From assembly GCA_934248075.1 (NCBI GenBank), contig CAKQKH010000002.1, positions 1 to 64,000 on the forward strand: a stretch of DNA of 64,000 bases. The letters are read 5' to 3'. The stretch comes from an uncultured Alphaproteobacteria bacterium. GTDB taxonomy: Bacteria > Pseudomonadota > Alphaproteobacteria > RF32 > CAG-239. Positions 7,578 through 16,124 of this stretch are shown one piece after another. The notes under the pieces are model-generated. The model had not been told where the DNA came from and searched no databases. It worked only from the letters and a program-made list of their open reading frames with translations. Position 1 is the stretch's first letter. Each line of letters starts with the position of its first letter. Both the position numbers and the translations under genes were made by a program.

Positions 7578-8828
7578 TTATTTGCCAAAGCCGGGATTCA
7601 GAGCTTCTACAATCTGGCTTAGCGGCAGCAAAACCAAGCCTTTTTCTTCCAGCTGCGGCAACCATTCCTTTAGCGCAGCGTAAGTCTGAGTTTTTGGGTG
7701 TCCGATTGCCACCGCATATCCATTTTTGCGAGCAACATTTTCGGCCTTGGCCAATTGGCCCAAAATATAGGCTTTATCATTATTATTGTCGATAAACACA
7801 TGACGATGAGCGTAGGCAACACCGCTTTCTTGAGCAGCATTTTCAGCCTCTGACTTGGGAGAGGTTTTGGAGTCCAAAAAGAACAATCCGCGCTCTTTTA
7901 GCACTTTCATCACCATGAGCATGCGCTGTTTGTCCTCCGTGAGCTTGCTGCCCATGTGATTATTGATGCCTTTAACATCATGAAATTTATCCAGCATGGC
8001 GTTCAGATTGCGGGTGATTTCTTCCGCGCTCATCTGCGTTGTTAAAACATCTGGCGCGACGTCAATCTTTTTTTGCGCCTCCATCGGCACATGTATCATG
8101 ACCTCTTGTCCGGCACGGCGAGAGTTGGCCACCTGCTCATCTAATTTGGCGCCATAGGTCAAAAACGAAACCGTCAGCGGGACCTGCAACGAGGCAATGT
8201 CCGCAGTGCGCCGGTGGCTGATGCCCATATCGTCTATCACCACCGCCAGCACCGGTTTACTGCCAAAATACGGCGGTTTGTGATCGGGAATAATGGTTTT
8301 GCCTATCAGCTTGGGATTGCTTAAAGGTTTGCCCTCAATAATGTCGTCAGGCAATTCTTCTTCATACATTTGCTCCACAATATCGGAACCAAATTGCGGC
8401 AACACGGCATATATATCTTCCGCCATCGGATCAGACGGCTGATCGACATCGGCATTAAGTAATTGTTCAATATCTATTGACGCTAACTCCGGACGAACCG
8501 ACATAGCCTCAGCCAATAATTGCGGCGCAAACTCCTCTGACCTGATGACGGCGACCTGCTCATCTTCATCATACAAAAAATCCGTGGTCTGACGATTGTT
8601 CCAGCATGTGCTGACCGGATTGCGACGGCAGTATTCATCAAACGAAAGCTTTTGCTCGGCGGAATCTTCAGTAAACACAACCCCGATAGTGTCCGAATTG
8701 GTATCCGCCGGCGGATTATCTGGCAACAAATCCATATGGTGATATAAGCACCAGCCGCCAAAGACAAGACCGGCCGCAATCAGCAGCCGGCACAAAATCA
8801 GGACAATTGGATACGGCACTTTGTACAC
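7578..8828 (-). CDS. Divergent polysaccharide deacetylase family protein
   Basis: The 416-residue protein has one N-terminal membrane segment (about 9-27), a ~150-residue acidic linker, and a C-terminal domain (about 190-410) of the divergent polysaccharide deacetylase family (YibQ-like). Recognisable motifs are AVVIDDMG near 195-201, a MIHVPME strand, NNHMGSK near 290 and AIGHPK near 382, which occupy the places of the metal and catalytic motifs of NodB-type deacetylases. It probably acts on a polysaccharide or on murein in the periplasm, anchored to the inner membrane; the substrate is not established. GTG at 8828 is the start, eight bases after the lysS stop, so it is likely translated from the same message as lysS. 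Confidence 0.85.
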   Translation of the reverse strand: MYKVPYPIVLILCRLLIAAGLVFGGWCLYHHMDLLPDNPPADTNSDTIGVVFTEDSAEQKLSFDEYCRRNPVSTCWNNRQTTDFLYDEDEQVAVIRSEEFAPQLLAEAMSVRPELASIDIEQLLNADVDQPSDPMAEDIYAVLPQFGSDIVEQMYEEELPDDIIEGKPLSNPKLIGKTIIPDHKPPYFGSKPVLAVVIDDMGISHRRTADIASLQVPLTVSFLTYGAKLDEQVANSRRAGQEVMIHVPMEAQKKIDVAPDVLTTQMSAEEITRNLNAMLDKFHDVKGINNHMGSKLTEDKQRMLMVMKVLKERGLFFLDSKTSPKSEAENAAQESGVAYAHRHVFIDNNNDKAYILGQLAKAENVARKNGYAVAIGHPKTQTYAALKEWLPQLEEKGLVLLPLSQIVEALNPGFGK

Positions 8829-8836
8829 GATAATGA

Positions 8837-10309
8837 CTAATCCCTTTTGCGCATAATCGGAAAAGCGATGACATCACGGATATTGTCAGCGCCGGTCAGC
8901 AAAATGGCCAGACGATCAATACCCATACCCATGCCACCTGACGGAGGCAGGCCGTTTTCCAACGCGACAACATAGTCTTCATCAAGCATTTGCGCCTCAT
9001 CATCGCCGGCGGCGCGCTCAGCAACCTGAGCATCAAAACGCTCTTTCTGCTCCAATGGGTTGGAAAGCTCCGAATAAGCGCAACCAATTTCCATACCGCC
9101 GATATATGCATCAAAATGCTCAACCAAACGCGGATTGTTACGATGAGTTTTGGCCAGCGGAGAAACATCGCGCGGCATATCCATGACTAAAGTCGGCTGA
9201 ATTAGGTGAGACTCAACTTTTTCATCAAAGACTTTTTGCACTACTTTGCCCCAGCAAGTGCATTCATCGGCGTCAATACCGACAGACTTGGCCATAGCCT
9301 TGGCCTCAGCCACGTTTTGAGCCTGCAATAGATCTATGCCGGCATATTCTTTGCACAAGTCGATGATTGATTTGCGGACGAAACCTTGAGATAGGTCAAT
9401 TTCGGTATCGCCAAGTTTGATAACCTTGGTTCCCAAAACGCGCTCGGCAACATATGGAATCATATCCGCAAACAGGTCTGCCATGTCTGTGTAATCAGCA
9501 TAAGCCTGATAAGCCTCCAGCCCAGTGAATTCTGGGTTGTGGCTTTTGTCAATGCCTTCGTTGCGGAAATTGCGGCCAATCTCGAACACGCGGTCAAAAC
9601 CACCGACCACCAGACGCTTGAGGAACAATTCCGGAGCCACGCGCAGATACAAATCCATATCCAAAGCATTATGATGAGTGATGAAAGGTTTGGCGTTGGC
9701 TCCGCCCATAATGGTATGGAGAATCGGGGTTTCCACCTCTAAAAATTGATGCTCCTCAAACCAACGGCGAATTGCTGAGGTAATCTGGCAACGCTTTTTA
9801 AAAATGTCGCGGCTGTCATCATTCATGATAAAGTCAACATAACGCTGGCGATAGCGGGCCTCCATGTCAGTCAAGCCATGAAACTTTTCGGGCAGCGGCT
9901 GCAACGACTTGGAAATTATGTCAAAATGCTCGGCGGCAATTGAAAGCTCTCCGCGCGGGGTGCGGCGAACATAGCCAGAAACACCCACAATATCACCGAC
10001 ATCTAAAGATTTCAGGCGCTCCAAATCCGCTTCCGGCAAATGATTTTTATGGCAAAAAGCCTGAATTTTGCCACTGATGTCTTTGATATCGATAAACATG
10101 CCGTTGTTGCGGACAGCCATGGCACGGCCGGCAACCGTAACCCGATCTTCGGTATCGACACCGGCTTCAAGATCCTTGTATTTCTCCTGCAAATCAGCGG
10201 CAAAGGCATCTGGTTTGAAACGATACGGATAGGGGTTGTAGCCCTGCTCTTGCAAAGTTTTGAGTTTGGCCAAACGAGATTCTCTGTGGACATTGGTTTC
10301 GATAGTCAT
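8837..10309 (-). CDS. lysS: Lysine--tRNA ligase, class II
   Basis: This 490-residue class II synthetase attaches lysine to tRNA-Lys. An N-terminal OB-fold for anticodon binding spans about 56-135. The catalytic core has motif 2 around [16 protein letters not shown] (246-261) and motif 3 [13 protein letters not shown] near the C-terminus (about 460-472). The length is normal for bacterial LysRS. The gene starts at an ATG with GGAAAC in front and is followed by the deacetylase gene after a few bases, suggesting one transcript. Confidence 0.97.
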   Translation of the reverse strand: MTIETNVHRESRLAKLKTLQEQGYNPYPYRFKPDAFAADLQEKYKDLEAGVDTEDRVTVAGRAMAVRNNGMFIDIKDISGKIQAFCHKNHLPEADLERLKSLDVGDIVGVSGYVRRTPRGELSIAAEHFDIISKSLQPLPEKFHGLTDMEARYRQRYVDFIMNDDSRDIFKKRCQITSAIRRWFEEHQFLEVETPILHTIMGGANAKPFITHHNALDMDLYLRVAPELFLKRLVVGGFDRVFEIGRNFRNEGIDKSHNPEFTGLEAYQAYADYTDMADLFADMIPYVAERVLGTKVIKLGDTEIDLSQGFVRKSIIDLCKEYAGIDLLQAQNVAEAKAMAKSVGIDADECTCWGKVVQKVFDEKVESHLIQPTLVMDMPRDVSPLAKTHRNNPRLVEHFDAYIGGMEIGCAYSELSNPLEQKERFDAQVAERAAGDDEAQMLDEDYVVALENGLPPSGGMGMGIDRLAILLTGADNIRDVIAFPIMRKRD

Positions 10310-10489
10310 TTTTGTTTCCTAATTAATTTTAAACGCAATTGGATTGACTATAAACAAAACTGCGGTTTATTTCAATATAAAAAACAGCCATTGCCATAGA
10401 GAAATAGAATTAATATAAATATGGCTGGTTTTTATAAGCATTACGTATTACTGTATATGTATGAGGCAACAGCAAGAGGAGTTTGGATA

Positions 10490-10924
10490 ATGTCAAGGGA
10501 AGTCACCAGAACTCACCGCGGAATATATGGATATATTGAAAATGATAACAAAGTCATGCTAATAATAAAAAAACGCGGACCTTATACCGGAATGTATGAT
10601 TTACCCGGCGGTTCACCGGAACCAAACGAATCAGAAATTGAAACCCTGTCCAGAGAAATTAAGGAAGAAACCGGATGTGATTTGCAAAGTTATAAAAATC
10701 GCCGAGAAAGAGTCGTCGTTTTTGATGAATTTACCGAAGAAGACGGACGTCCAGGTTGCTTGGTGCATACAGGTATTTTATTCGACTGCCAAATAAGCGG
10801 AAAACCAGACGAAACAATCTCAGATTTGGACTCAAATGGCGCTTTATGGATTAAAAAGTCTGATTTAACCAGAAAAAATGCAGCGCCTTTGGTTTTAATT
10901 TGCGTCGGTAAATATGATGAATAG
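10490..10924 (+). CDS. Nudix hydrolase
   Basis: The product is 144 residues from the ATG at 10490, chosen because AGAGGAG lies eight bases before it; a longer frame from 10421 lacks such a site. The complete Nudix box GX5EX7REUXEEXGU is present as GSPEPNE through REIKEETGC, giving a Mg-dependent pyrophosphohydrolase acting on a nucleoside diphosphate linked to another moiety. The exact substrate cannot be read from the motif. The gene stands alone between divergent lysS and the convergent ankyrin gene. Confidence 0.9.
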   Translation: MSREVTRTHRGIYGYIENDNKVMLIIKKRGPYTGMYDLPGGSPEPNESEIETLSREIKEETGCDLQSYKNRRERVVVFDEFTEEDGRPGCLVHTGILFDCQISGKPDETISDLDSNGALWIKKSDLTRKNAAPLVLICVGKYDE

Positions 10925-10939
10925 AAGAACAAAAAATTA

Positions 10940-10969
10940 TTGGCCGGAAGAGATTATCTTTCCGGCCAA
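10940..10969 (-). terminator. Terminator between Nudix and ankyrin genes
   Basis: A 10-bp perfect stem (TTGGCCGGAA / TTCCGGCCAA) is followed on the minus strand by TAATTTTTTG, giving an intrinsic terminator for the ankyrin gene that ends at 10987; it may also stop the convergent Nudix transcript. Confidence 0.85.
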
Positions 10970-10986
10970 CCGCTGTCAAACAAGGA

Positions 10987-12486
10987 TTATTTCGAATTGC
11001 CTGCTCTTTCAAGCATAAACTTAGCGCGCAGTTTTTTGTCGATTTGCGGCGTAACCGTACGTTTTTTCTCACATGAAATAACTTTTTCGGCAATAACATC
11101 TGCCACAACCGCTCCGGAAATATTACGAGCTCCCTGTTTGGCCCGGTTAATCCGCTCCTGCCAAAGAGATTGTTTACGTTTGTGTAAACTAAGGACGCGT
11201 AATAGGGACTCGTCTAACTCCGGAACAACATAATCTCCCGCAACTTTGCCTTTATTGTTTACCGCATCAATATCTGCCCCAGCCTCAAGTAAAGGTTTGA
11301 TTTGTTCTTGCCAGCTTTCAATATAATAGTTATAACAACTATCGTCGCGATTTTCCTCACAATAATCACGTTCACGCTTCATAATATGCATCAAAGCCGT
11401 ATTACCATTCTTGTCCTTAGCATTAACATCAGCTCCTGCTTTAATTAAATCTGCAATATAATCGGAATCCCTGGCATTCATCAAAGCGGTAACACCGTTC
11501 TTGTCAGCTGCATTAGGATTGGCTCCAGCCTCGAGCAATCTAGAGCAATGCCATGATGAAGTTGAAGGATGAAATGCTGCCTTTATTAAAGCTGTCTCAC
11601 CATTATTATCTGCAATATTAGTATCAGCACCTGCTTTAAGCAGATAAACAAACTTTCCTGCATCTTCTTTTGCTACAGCATGCATTAAAGCTGTCATGCC
11701 GTCGTTATCTACAATATCAAGTTGTGCACCATATTTTTCTATCAACGTCCTGACGTTCCCACTCCAAGTATTCATTAATAATGTTTTACCATCACTATCC
11801 TGGACATTAACATTAGCACCCCAAGACAAAAGTTGTTCTTGCTGAAAAAAAGTCCAAGCATGCATTAAAGCCGGTTTGCCTTCTTTGTCTTTAGCATCTA
11901 GATCAGCGCCACTAAAGTAAAGCATCTCAATGAGGTTTTTACATTCTTCCTCCTCGCTCTTATTTCCAGGATACCGGTCCATGACATACATTAGCGCTGT
12001 CTTGCCATCCTTATCCTGAATATTTGCATCAGCACCATGATCCAGAAGGAATCTCATTTGAGGACATTTACTCGCATACATCAAAGCGGTTTTACCGTCT
12101 TTATCTTGAGCATTAACATCGGCACCATGATCCAGAAGGGATTGCATTTGAGAATAATTCCTCGGACACATCATACTGTATCCACCTTGATCAGAAGCAC
12201 TCTCATACATTAACGCTGTCTTGCCATCCTTATCCTGAATATTTACATCAGCACCATGATCAAGAAGGAATTTCATTTGAGAATAATCACTCGCATACAT
12301 CAAAGCGGTTTTACCGTCTTTATCTTGAACATTAACATCGGCATGATGGTTTATAGCATCTTGAGTTTCTTCAAGAGTCTTAGCTGACAAGAGGCGCTTA
12401 TTGTAATCAATATTGCCATCTTTTATCTTTTTGAAGAATTTTTGCAGCTCTATTTTTTTGAAAATGTTGCTAAATATATTTTCCAT
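10987..12486 (-). CDS. Ankyrin-repeat protein
   Basis: The 499-residue protein consists of about ten ankyrin repeats (roughly residues 45-430), seen as recurring units of the type GADVNxQDKDGKTALMYA. There is no signal peptide or membrane segment; the first 40 residues and the last ~70 (Lys/Arg-rich, ending in LRAKFMLERAGNSK) are outside the repeats. Ankyrin arrays bind proteins; the partner is unknown, and an intracellular role or secretion as an effector are both possible. Repeats near the N-terminus (DNA 12000-12340) are almost identical at the nucleotide level, showing recent internal duplication. AAAGGAGG lies five bases before the ATG, an unusually strong ribosome site. The gene has its own terminator and is AT-richer than lysS or lexA. 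Confidence 0.93.
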   Translation of the reverse strand: MENIFSNIFKKIELQKFFKKIKDGNIDYNKRLLSAKTLEETQDAINHHADVNVQDKDGKTALMYASDYSQMKFLLDHGADVNIQDKDGKTALMYESASDQGGYSMMCPRNYSQMQSLLDHGADVNAQDKDGKTALMYASKCPQMRFLLDHGADANIQDKDGKTALMYVMDRYPGNKSEEEECKNLIEMLYFSGADLDAKDKEGKPALMHAWTFFQQEQLLSWGANVNVQDSDGKTLLMNTWSGNVRTLIEKYGAQLDIVDNDGMTALMHAVAKEDAGKFVYLLKAGADTNIADNNGETALIKAAFHPSTSSWHCSRLLEAGANPNAADKNGVTALMNARDSDYIADLIKAGADVNAKDKNGNTALMHIMKRERDYCEENRDDSCYNYYIESWQEQIKPLLEAGADIDAVNNKGKVAGDYVVPELDESLLRVLSLHKRKQSLWQERINRAKQGARNISGAVVADVIAEKVISCEKKRTVTPQIDKKLRAKFMLERAGNSK

Positions 12487-12596
12487 ATCTCCCTCCTTTG
12501 GCTAGACTATTTGTCAACATTGTACACTGGGTGCAAGGAAATGTAAATATATTTTTGTCAAAAATTTTCTAAAACCATAAACAGCATAAAAAATAT

Positions 12597-12625
12597 TTGA
12601 CTTTTGAGCAGAACTAAAGTAGAAC
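12597..12625 (+). promoter_or_regulatory. lexA promoter overlapped by SOS box
   Basis: TTGACT (12597-12602) and TAGAAC (12620-12625) are spaced 17 bases apart. The sequence GAACTAAAGTAGAAC (12611-12625) is an exact GAAC-N7-GAAC, the direct-repeat operator of alphaproteobacterial LexA, and it overlaps the -10. LexA bound here would repress its own gene. Confidence 0.85.
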
Positions 12626-12669
12626 AAATTTCAGGTTGTAATCGTTTGTTTGCAAAGGACATTGCCACA

Positions 12670-13326
12670 ATGCTCACTCCAAAACAATACAAACTGTTGA
12701 TGTTTATCAATAAAATATCTAAGGAAAGCGGATGCTGCCCGTCTTTTGACGAAATGAAAGACGCGGTTGGCCTGAAATCAAAATCAGGAATCTATGCTTT
12801 GATTGAAGCTTTGGTCGAGCGCAATTTTTTGCGCAAAATACCGCACAAAGCCCGCGCTCTGGAAGTTATCCGCCTGCCCAAACTCAAACCATCAGCAATT
12901 GTGGCTGAAGAAAAAAAACGCGATACCGCCCTGCTTAACGCCATGGTGGATATTCCGCTGTATGGCAAAATTGCCGCGGGAACCCCAATCGAGGCTATTG
13001 CCGATGAAACCGAGAAATTTCAGGTTCCTTATGAGATGGTGCGCGGCGGACAATATTATGCCCTGAAGATTGAGGGAGATTCCATGGAAGGGATTGGGAT
13101 TCTCAACGGCGATACGGTGATTATCAAAAAAGCCGAAACCGCCAATAACGGGGATATTGTGGTTGCGCTGGTAGATAATTGCGAAGCCACGCTGAAGCAA
13201 ATTAAGAAAGAAGGCTCGGAAGTATTGCTGATCCCCAAGAACGAGGCTTATCAGACACGCCGCCTGCCGGCCAGCCGAGTTAAGGTGCAGGGTATTTTGA
13301 GCTCATTGGTTAGAACTTATCATTAA
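12670..13326 (+). CDS. lexA: LexA repressor, SOS regulator
   Basis: From the ATG at 12670 the protein is 218 residues and begins MLTPKQYKLLMF, the usual start of alphaproteobacterial LexA; an upstream in-frame TTG at 12604 would run through the promoter and operator and is rejected. The N-terminal winged helix (1-65) binds the SOS box. The C-terminal S24 peptidase domain has the Ala-Gly self-cleavage site in KIAAGTP (about 103-104), catalytic Ser138 in GDSMEG and Lys176 in ATLKQI. RecA filaments trigger self-cleavage after DNA damage, releasing SOS genes. AAAGGA lies ten bases before the start. The operator in its own promoter implies autoregulation. Confidence 0.96.
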   Translation: MLTPKQYKLLMFINKISKESGCCPSFDEMKDAVGLKSKSGIYALIEALVERNFLRKIPHKARALEVIRLPKLKPSAIVAEEKKRDTALLNAMVDIPLYGKIAAGTPIEAIADETEKFQVPYEMVRGGQYYALKIEGDSMEGIGILNGDTVIIKKAETANNGDIVVALVDNCEATLKQIKKEGSEVLLIPKNEAYQTRRLPASRVKVQGILSSLVRTYH

Positions 13327-13388
13327 GTTGAAATTAAATGGCCGCTGATTACTTATGGGGTGTGAGAAACCGATGAAAGGATACACCC

Positions 13389-13796
13389 ATGAGAAATTTT
13401 TGCTTTGTCTTGATTGTGACTTTTTTGCTATTTGCCTGCGCAACTCCGGCAAAATATGACCACAAACTCAACAATATGGTCGGTTTGACCAAAGCCCAGC
13501 TGATTAAGAAAATGGGACAGCCAAGCGCCGCCAAAATTTTGCCTGACGGATATGAGGTTTTGGCTTATGTAAAAGCCAATAATGTTTATGTGCCGTCAGA
13601 GTTTTATCTGTATAGTCAGGGACAACAAAACAGCGGTAATGATGTGTTTTCACCGTTTTTGGATAACTATGATTATTCACCATACAGCGGCGCATTCGGA
13701 TATCAGGTTGAATATATCTGTCAGACAGCTTTTTTGTTGCAAAACAATCAGGTAGTGGGCTGGAAATGGCGCGGAAACGACTGCAACGCCTATTAA
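13389..13796 (+). CDS. Predicted outer-membrane lipoprotein, SmpA-like segment
   Basis: The 135-residue protein has a lipoprotein signal peptide with lipobox LFAC (Cys17 would be acylated). The segment LNNMVGLTKAQLIKKMGQP resembles the helical start of SmpA/BamE-like domains, but the rest, with a Tyr/Asn/Ser-rich middle, is not recognisable. Two further cysteines near the C-terminus (ICQTA and NDCNAY) could form a disulfide. AAAGGA precedes the ATG. Function unknown. Confidence 0.75.
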   Translation: MRNFCFVLIVTFLLFACATPAKYDHKLNNMVGLTKAQLIKKMGQPSAAKILPDGYEVLAYVKANNVYVPSEFYLYSQGQQNSGNDVFSPFLDNYDYSPYSGAFGYQVEYICQTAFLLQNNQVVGWKWRGNDCNAY

Positions 13797-13801
13797 AATT
13801 T

Positions 13802-13890
13802 AGCGCCGCTAAACAATTGTTAACCTAAATCTGTTTCAATCTAGGCAATAACAAAAAGACTCTGCGAGTCTGTCGGCGGCGCTGTTTTTT
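13802..13890 (+). other. Nested inverted repeats, possible structured RNA
   Basis: Outer arms AGCGCCGC (13802-13809) and GCGGCGCT (13876-13883) are exact complements, separated by 66 nt that include a GACTC-TGC-GAGTC hairpin (13858-13870). A T-run follows at 13885-13890. The structure lies just upstream of ftsB and could be a small RNA with its own terminator, a leader element, or a terminator with a large loop for the lipoprotein gene. Confidence 0.4.
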
Positions 13891-13904
13891 GAAGGGCTTG
13901 AAAG

Positions 13905-14228
13905 ATGAGATTATGGTGGGATTTGCCAGGTTGGGTTAAGAACTACGGAGTTAAACTATTCTGCACGTTGCTGACTTTGTATTTTTTGCTTTGCAGTATT
14001 GATAGCGAGCGCGGATTTCTCAAATATATGTACTTGCGCCAAGAAATTGATTCGGCGCAAAAAAGCGCATTGCAGTACAAGCGACAAAAAAATGATTTGG
14101 AGGAAAAGGTTAAACATCTGTCCAGCTCCAGTCTGGATCTGGATTTGCTGGAAGAAAGAGCCAGAATTGTTTTGAATCTGGCCGGCAAAGATGAATTTAT
14201 TCTGCTTGACGAAAAAGACGACGAATAA
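13905..14228 (+). CDS. ftsB: FtsB/DivIC-type septum formation initiator
   Basis: The 107-residue protein has a short cytoplasmic N-terminus, one membrane helix (about 15-32) and a periplasmic coiled coil (about 42-80) followed by a conserved segment DLDLLEERARIVLNLAGKDE. This is the layout of FtsB, which with FtsL and FtsQ activates septal peptidoglycan synthesis at the division site. The ATG is preceded by GAAGGGCTTGAAAG. It often lies near enolase and pyruvate dehydrogenase genes in alphaproteobacteria; here enolase is far away at 58 kb. Confidence 0.88.
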   Translation: MRLWWDLPGWVKNYGVKLFCTLLTLYFLLCSIDSERGFLKYMYLRQEIDSAQKSALQYKRQKNDLEEKVKHLSSSSLDLDLLEERARIVLNLAGKDEFILLDEKDDE

Positions 14229-14377
14229 TATTATTTCAAATCAATGTGTTATTTGAGCTTTTGGGATAACATTATAAAAAAAGCTGTATTTTTTTTAATT
14301 TCTGTTATATCTAGAATGTTATTGTACCGTTTGCCACCTCGGCAAGGCGGAGTTGGGTTAACATTTTAGGTCTGTGA

Positions 14378-15610
14378 ATGAAAAAAAACCGTTTAATCAA
14401 GCAGAAGGCATATTCTCCACAATATACAGAGAAAAAGCCGTTCTTCTCGGAAAAGGAAATTATTTTCAGAAGCGCGGGCCGAGCCAAAGTTTTTACAATA
14501 TCTTCCAAATTACAGGTTATTTTGCTCATCATCTTGTGCCTGACCGGCGGGTGGAGCTATTATTCTTATCATATGTATAATAAATCCGGACGGATTATTA
14601 CTCACAAAAATCAAGAGTTGGTTGAAACCCGCGACGCTTATGTTGACCTGATGAGTGATTTTGTGGCAATTCATAAAAATATTGATTCGGTATTGGCGTC
14701 ATTGGAAAAAAAAGGCGCAAAACCGGGGAAAGAGCTGGATAACTACAAACGCCAGGCCATGGTGGTGGAAGATAAGATTAAGCAAATTACCGCCGAAAAG
14801 AAATGGGCAGATGATAAGAAACTCAATGAAAAAACCAGTCTGAACGAAGCCTTGCTGCAACGAGATATCGCAATTTCGGAGCGCGACGCCCTGCGCCAAC
14901 AATTAGACGAACTGGAAAAAGCGGTGAAAGAGATTAAAGCCGCGGAGCTGGAAGTGTTTGATCGGGTTGAGGCAATCGCCAAACGTGAGATTCAAAAAAT
15001 CAAAAGCGCGTTCACCTCAATTAACGCCCCGATTAGACGACAAGGACTGTATTTCAACCCTTTGGCCGGCAGTAAAAAGAAAGAATCTTCCGGCGGGCCG
15101 TATATTCCGGCGTCGGTTTCAAAAATTACCGATAAACAGATCAACAGCAAAATCACCAATATATATAAAGCCGCCGATGACTTGGAATATTATCGCGAAG
15201 TGGTGAAATATGTGCCTCTCGGCAAGCCGGTTTGGAGTTATTGGGTGACATCTAAGTTTGGCTATCGCATCGACCCGTTCAATAAGAAAAAAGCCGGACA
15301 CAAAGGGGTGGATTTGGCCAGCCGCACCGGCAACAAAATCCAAATTAAAGCCAAAGGTCGGGTTATCAAAGTTGAGCACTCTAACCGCGGTTATGGAAAC
15401 AACGTGGTGGTTGACCATGGCAACGGATTTAAGACTCGTTATGCGCATATGCACAAGATATATGTAAAAAAAGGTGATTATTTAAAAATTAATGATACAA
15501 TAGGTGAAGTTGGCAACACCGGCCGTTCTACCGGTCCGCATCTTCATTATGAAATCCTGTATCAGGGGCATCCGGTTGATCCGTTGCCGTTTATGCAGGC
15601 CAAAATTTAA
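14378..15610 (+). CDS. M23 family metallopeptidase, membrane-anchored murein hydrolase
   Basis: The 410-residue protein has an N-terminal cytoplasmic stretch rich in Lys, one membrane helix (about 45-63), a long periplasmic coiled coil (about 75-210) and a C-terminal M23 (LytM) domain (about 290-405). The zinc-site motifs are visible as HKGVDLA (HxxxD) and GPHLHYE (HxH). All metal ligands are present, so it is probably an active endopeptidase on peptidoglycan cross-links. It is followed nine bases later by a bactofilin gene, a known pairing (LmdC-BacM) in which the bactofilin scaffold positions the hydrolase for cell shaping. The start at 14378 has a weak upstream AGGT. Confidence 0.92.
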   Translation: MKKNRLIKQKAYSPQYTEKKPFFSEKEIIFRSAGRAKVFTISSKLQVILLIILCLTGGWSYYSYHMYNKSGRIITHKNQELVETRDAYVDLMSDFVAIHKNIDSVLASLEKKGAKPGKELDNYKRQAMVVEDKIKQITAEKKWADDKKLNEKTSLNEALLQRDIAISERDALRQQLDELEKAVKEIKAAELEVFDRVEAIAKREIQKIKSAFTSINAPIRRQGLYFNPLAGSKKKESSGGPYIPASVSKITDKQINSKITNIYKAADDLEYYREVVKYVPLGKPVWSYWVTSKFGYRIDPFNKKKAGHKGVDLASRTGNKIQIKAKGRVIKVEHSNRGYGNNVVVDHGNGFKTRYAHMHKIYVKKGDYLKINDTIGEVGNTGRSTGPHLHYEILYQGHPVDPLPFMQAKI

Positions 15611-15619
15611 TGAGAGGTT

Positions 15620-16063
15620 ATGATGAAAAAGATTAAAAGATTGCTTTATTTGAAACTTGCCCGCAAGCTCAGCCGCAGCACCACCGGCGCTCCGGTGCCA
15701 AGCATTATCAGCGAAAACACTCGGCTGAAAGGCGATATTATCAGCGACGGCATAGTCCATATTGATGGTCAGGTTGAAGGAGATATCAGCTGTGATGAGT
15801 TGATTATCGGGGTTAAAGGGGCGGTTATCGGCTCGGTTAACGCCAATAATCTGCAACTCTACGGCTTGTTAAACGGCAAAGCATCTGCTGACAATCTGTT
15901 TATTGCCAAGTCTGCAAAACTTATCGGCGACGCAACCCACAACACCATTGCGATTGAGCCTGGGGCTTATGTAGATGGGCATTGTATGCGTATGGGCGCT
16001 CCGATTCCGGCCGAACAAGGCAAGCCCGACCTGATGTTGGTAGATAAGCGAAAAGCTAAGTAA
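15620..16063 (+). CDS. Bactofilin, polymer-forming cytoskeletal protein
   Basis: The 147-residue protein has a short basic N-terminus followed by a beta-helical DUF583/bactofilin domain (about 40-130), recognisable by recurring glycine-hydrophobic turns such as LKGDIISDGIVHIDGQVEGDI. Bactofilins self-assemble without nucleotides into membrane-associated filaments and recruit cell-wall enzymes. GAGAGGTT lies just before tandem ATG codons at 15620. Position directly after the M23 peptidase strongly suggests the two act together in cell morphogenesis. Confidence 0.92.
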   Translation: MMKKIKRLLYLKLARKLSRSTTGAPVPSIISENTRLKGDIISDGIVHIDGQVEGDISCDELIIGVKGAVIGSVNANNLQLYGLLNGKASADNLFIAKSAKLIGDATHNTIAIEPGAYVDGHCMRMGAPIPAEQGKPDLMLVDKRKAK

Positions 16064-16077
16064 AAAGCGCAATCATA

Positions 16078-16110
16078 AAAGGCCGGAAAATCTCCGGCCT
16101 TTACTTTTTT
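16078..16110. terminator. Bidirectional terminator, bactofilin / hydrolase
   Basis: A 10-bp perfect stem (AAAGGCCGGA / TCCGGCCTTT) with a five-base loop and flanking T-rich and A-rich runs sits between the convergent bactofilin and hydrolase genes. Confidence 0.9.
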
Positions 16111-16124
16111 TGCAATGATGAATG

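Noticed and set aside
12604..12669. Upstream TTG start for lexA
   Set aside because: It would place the SOS operator and -10 element within the coding region; the family starts at MLTPKQY.
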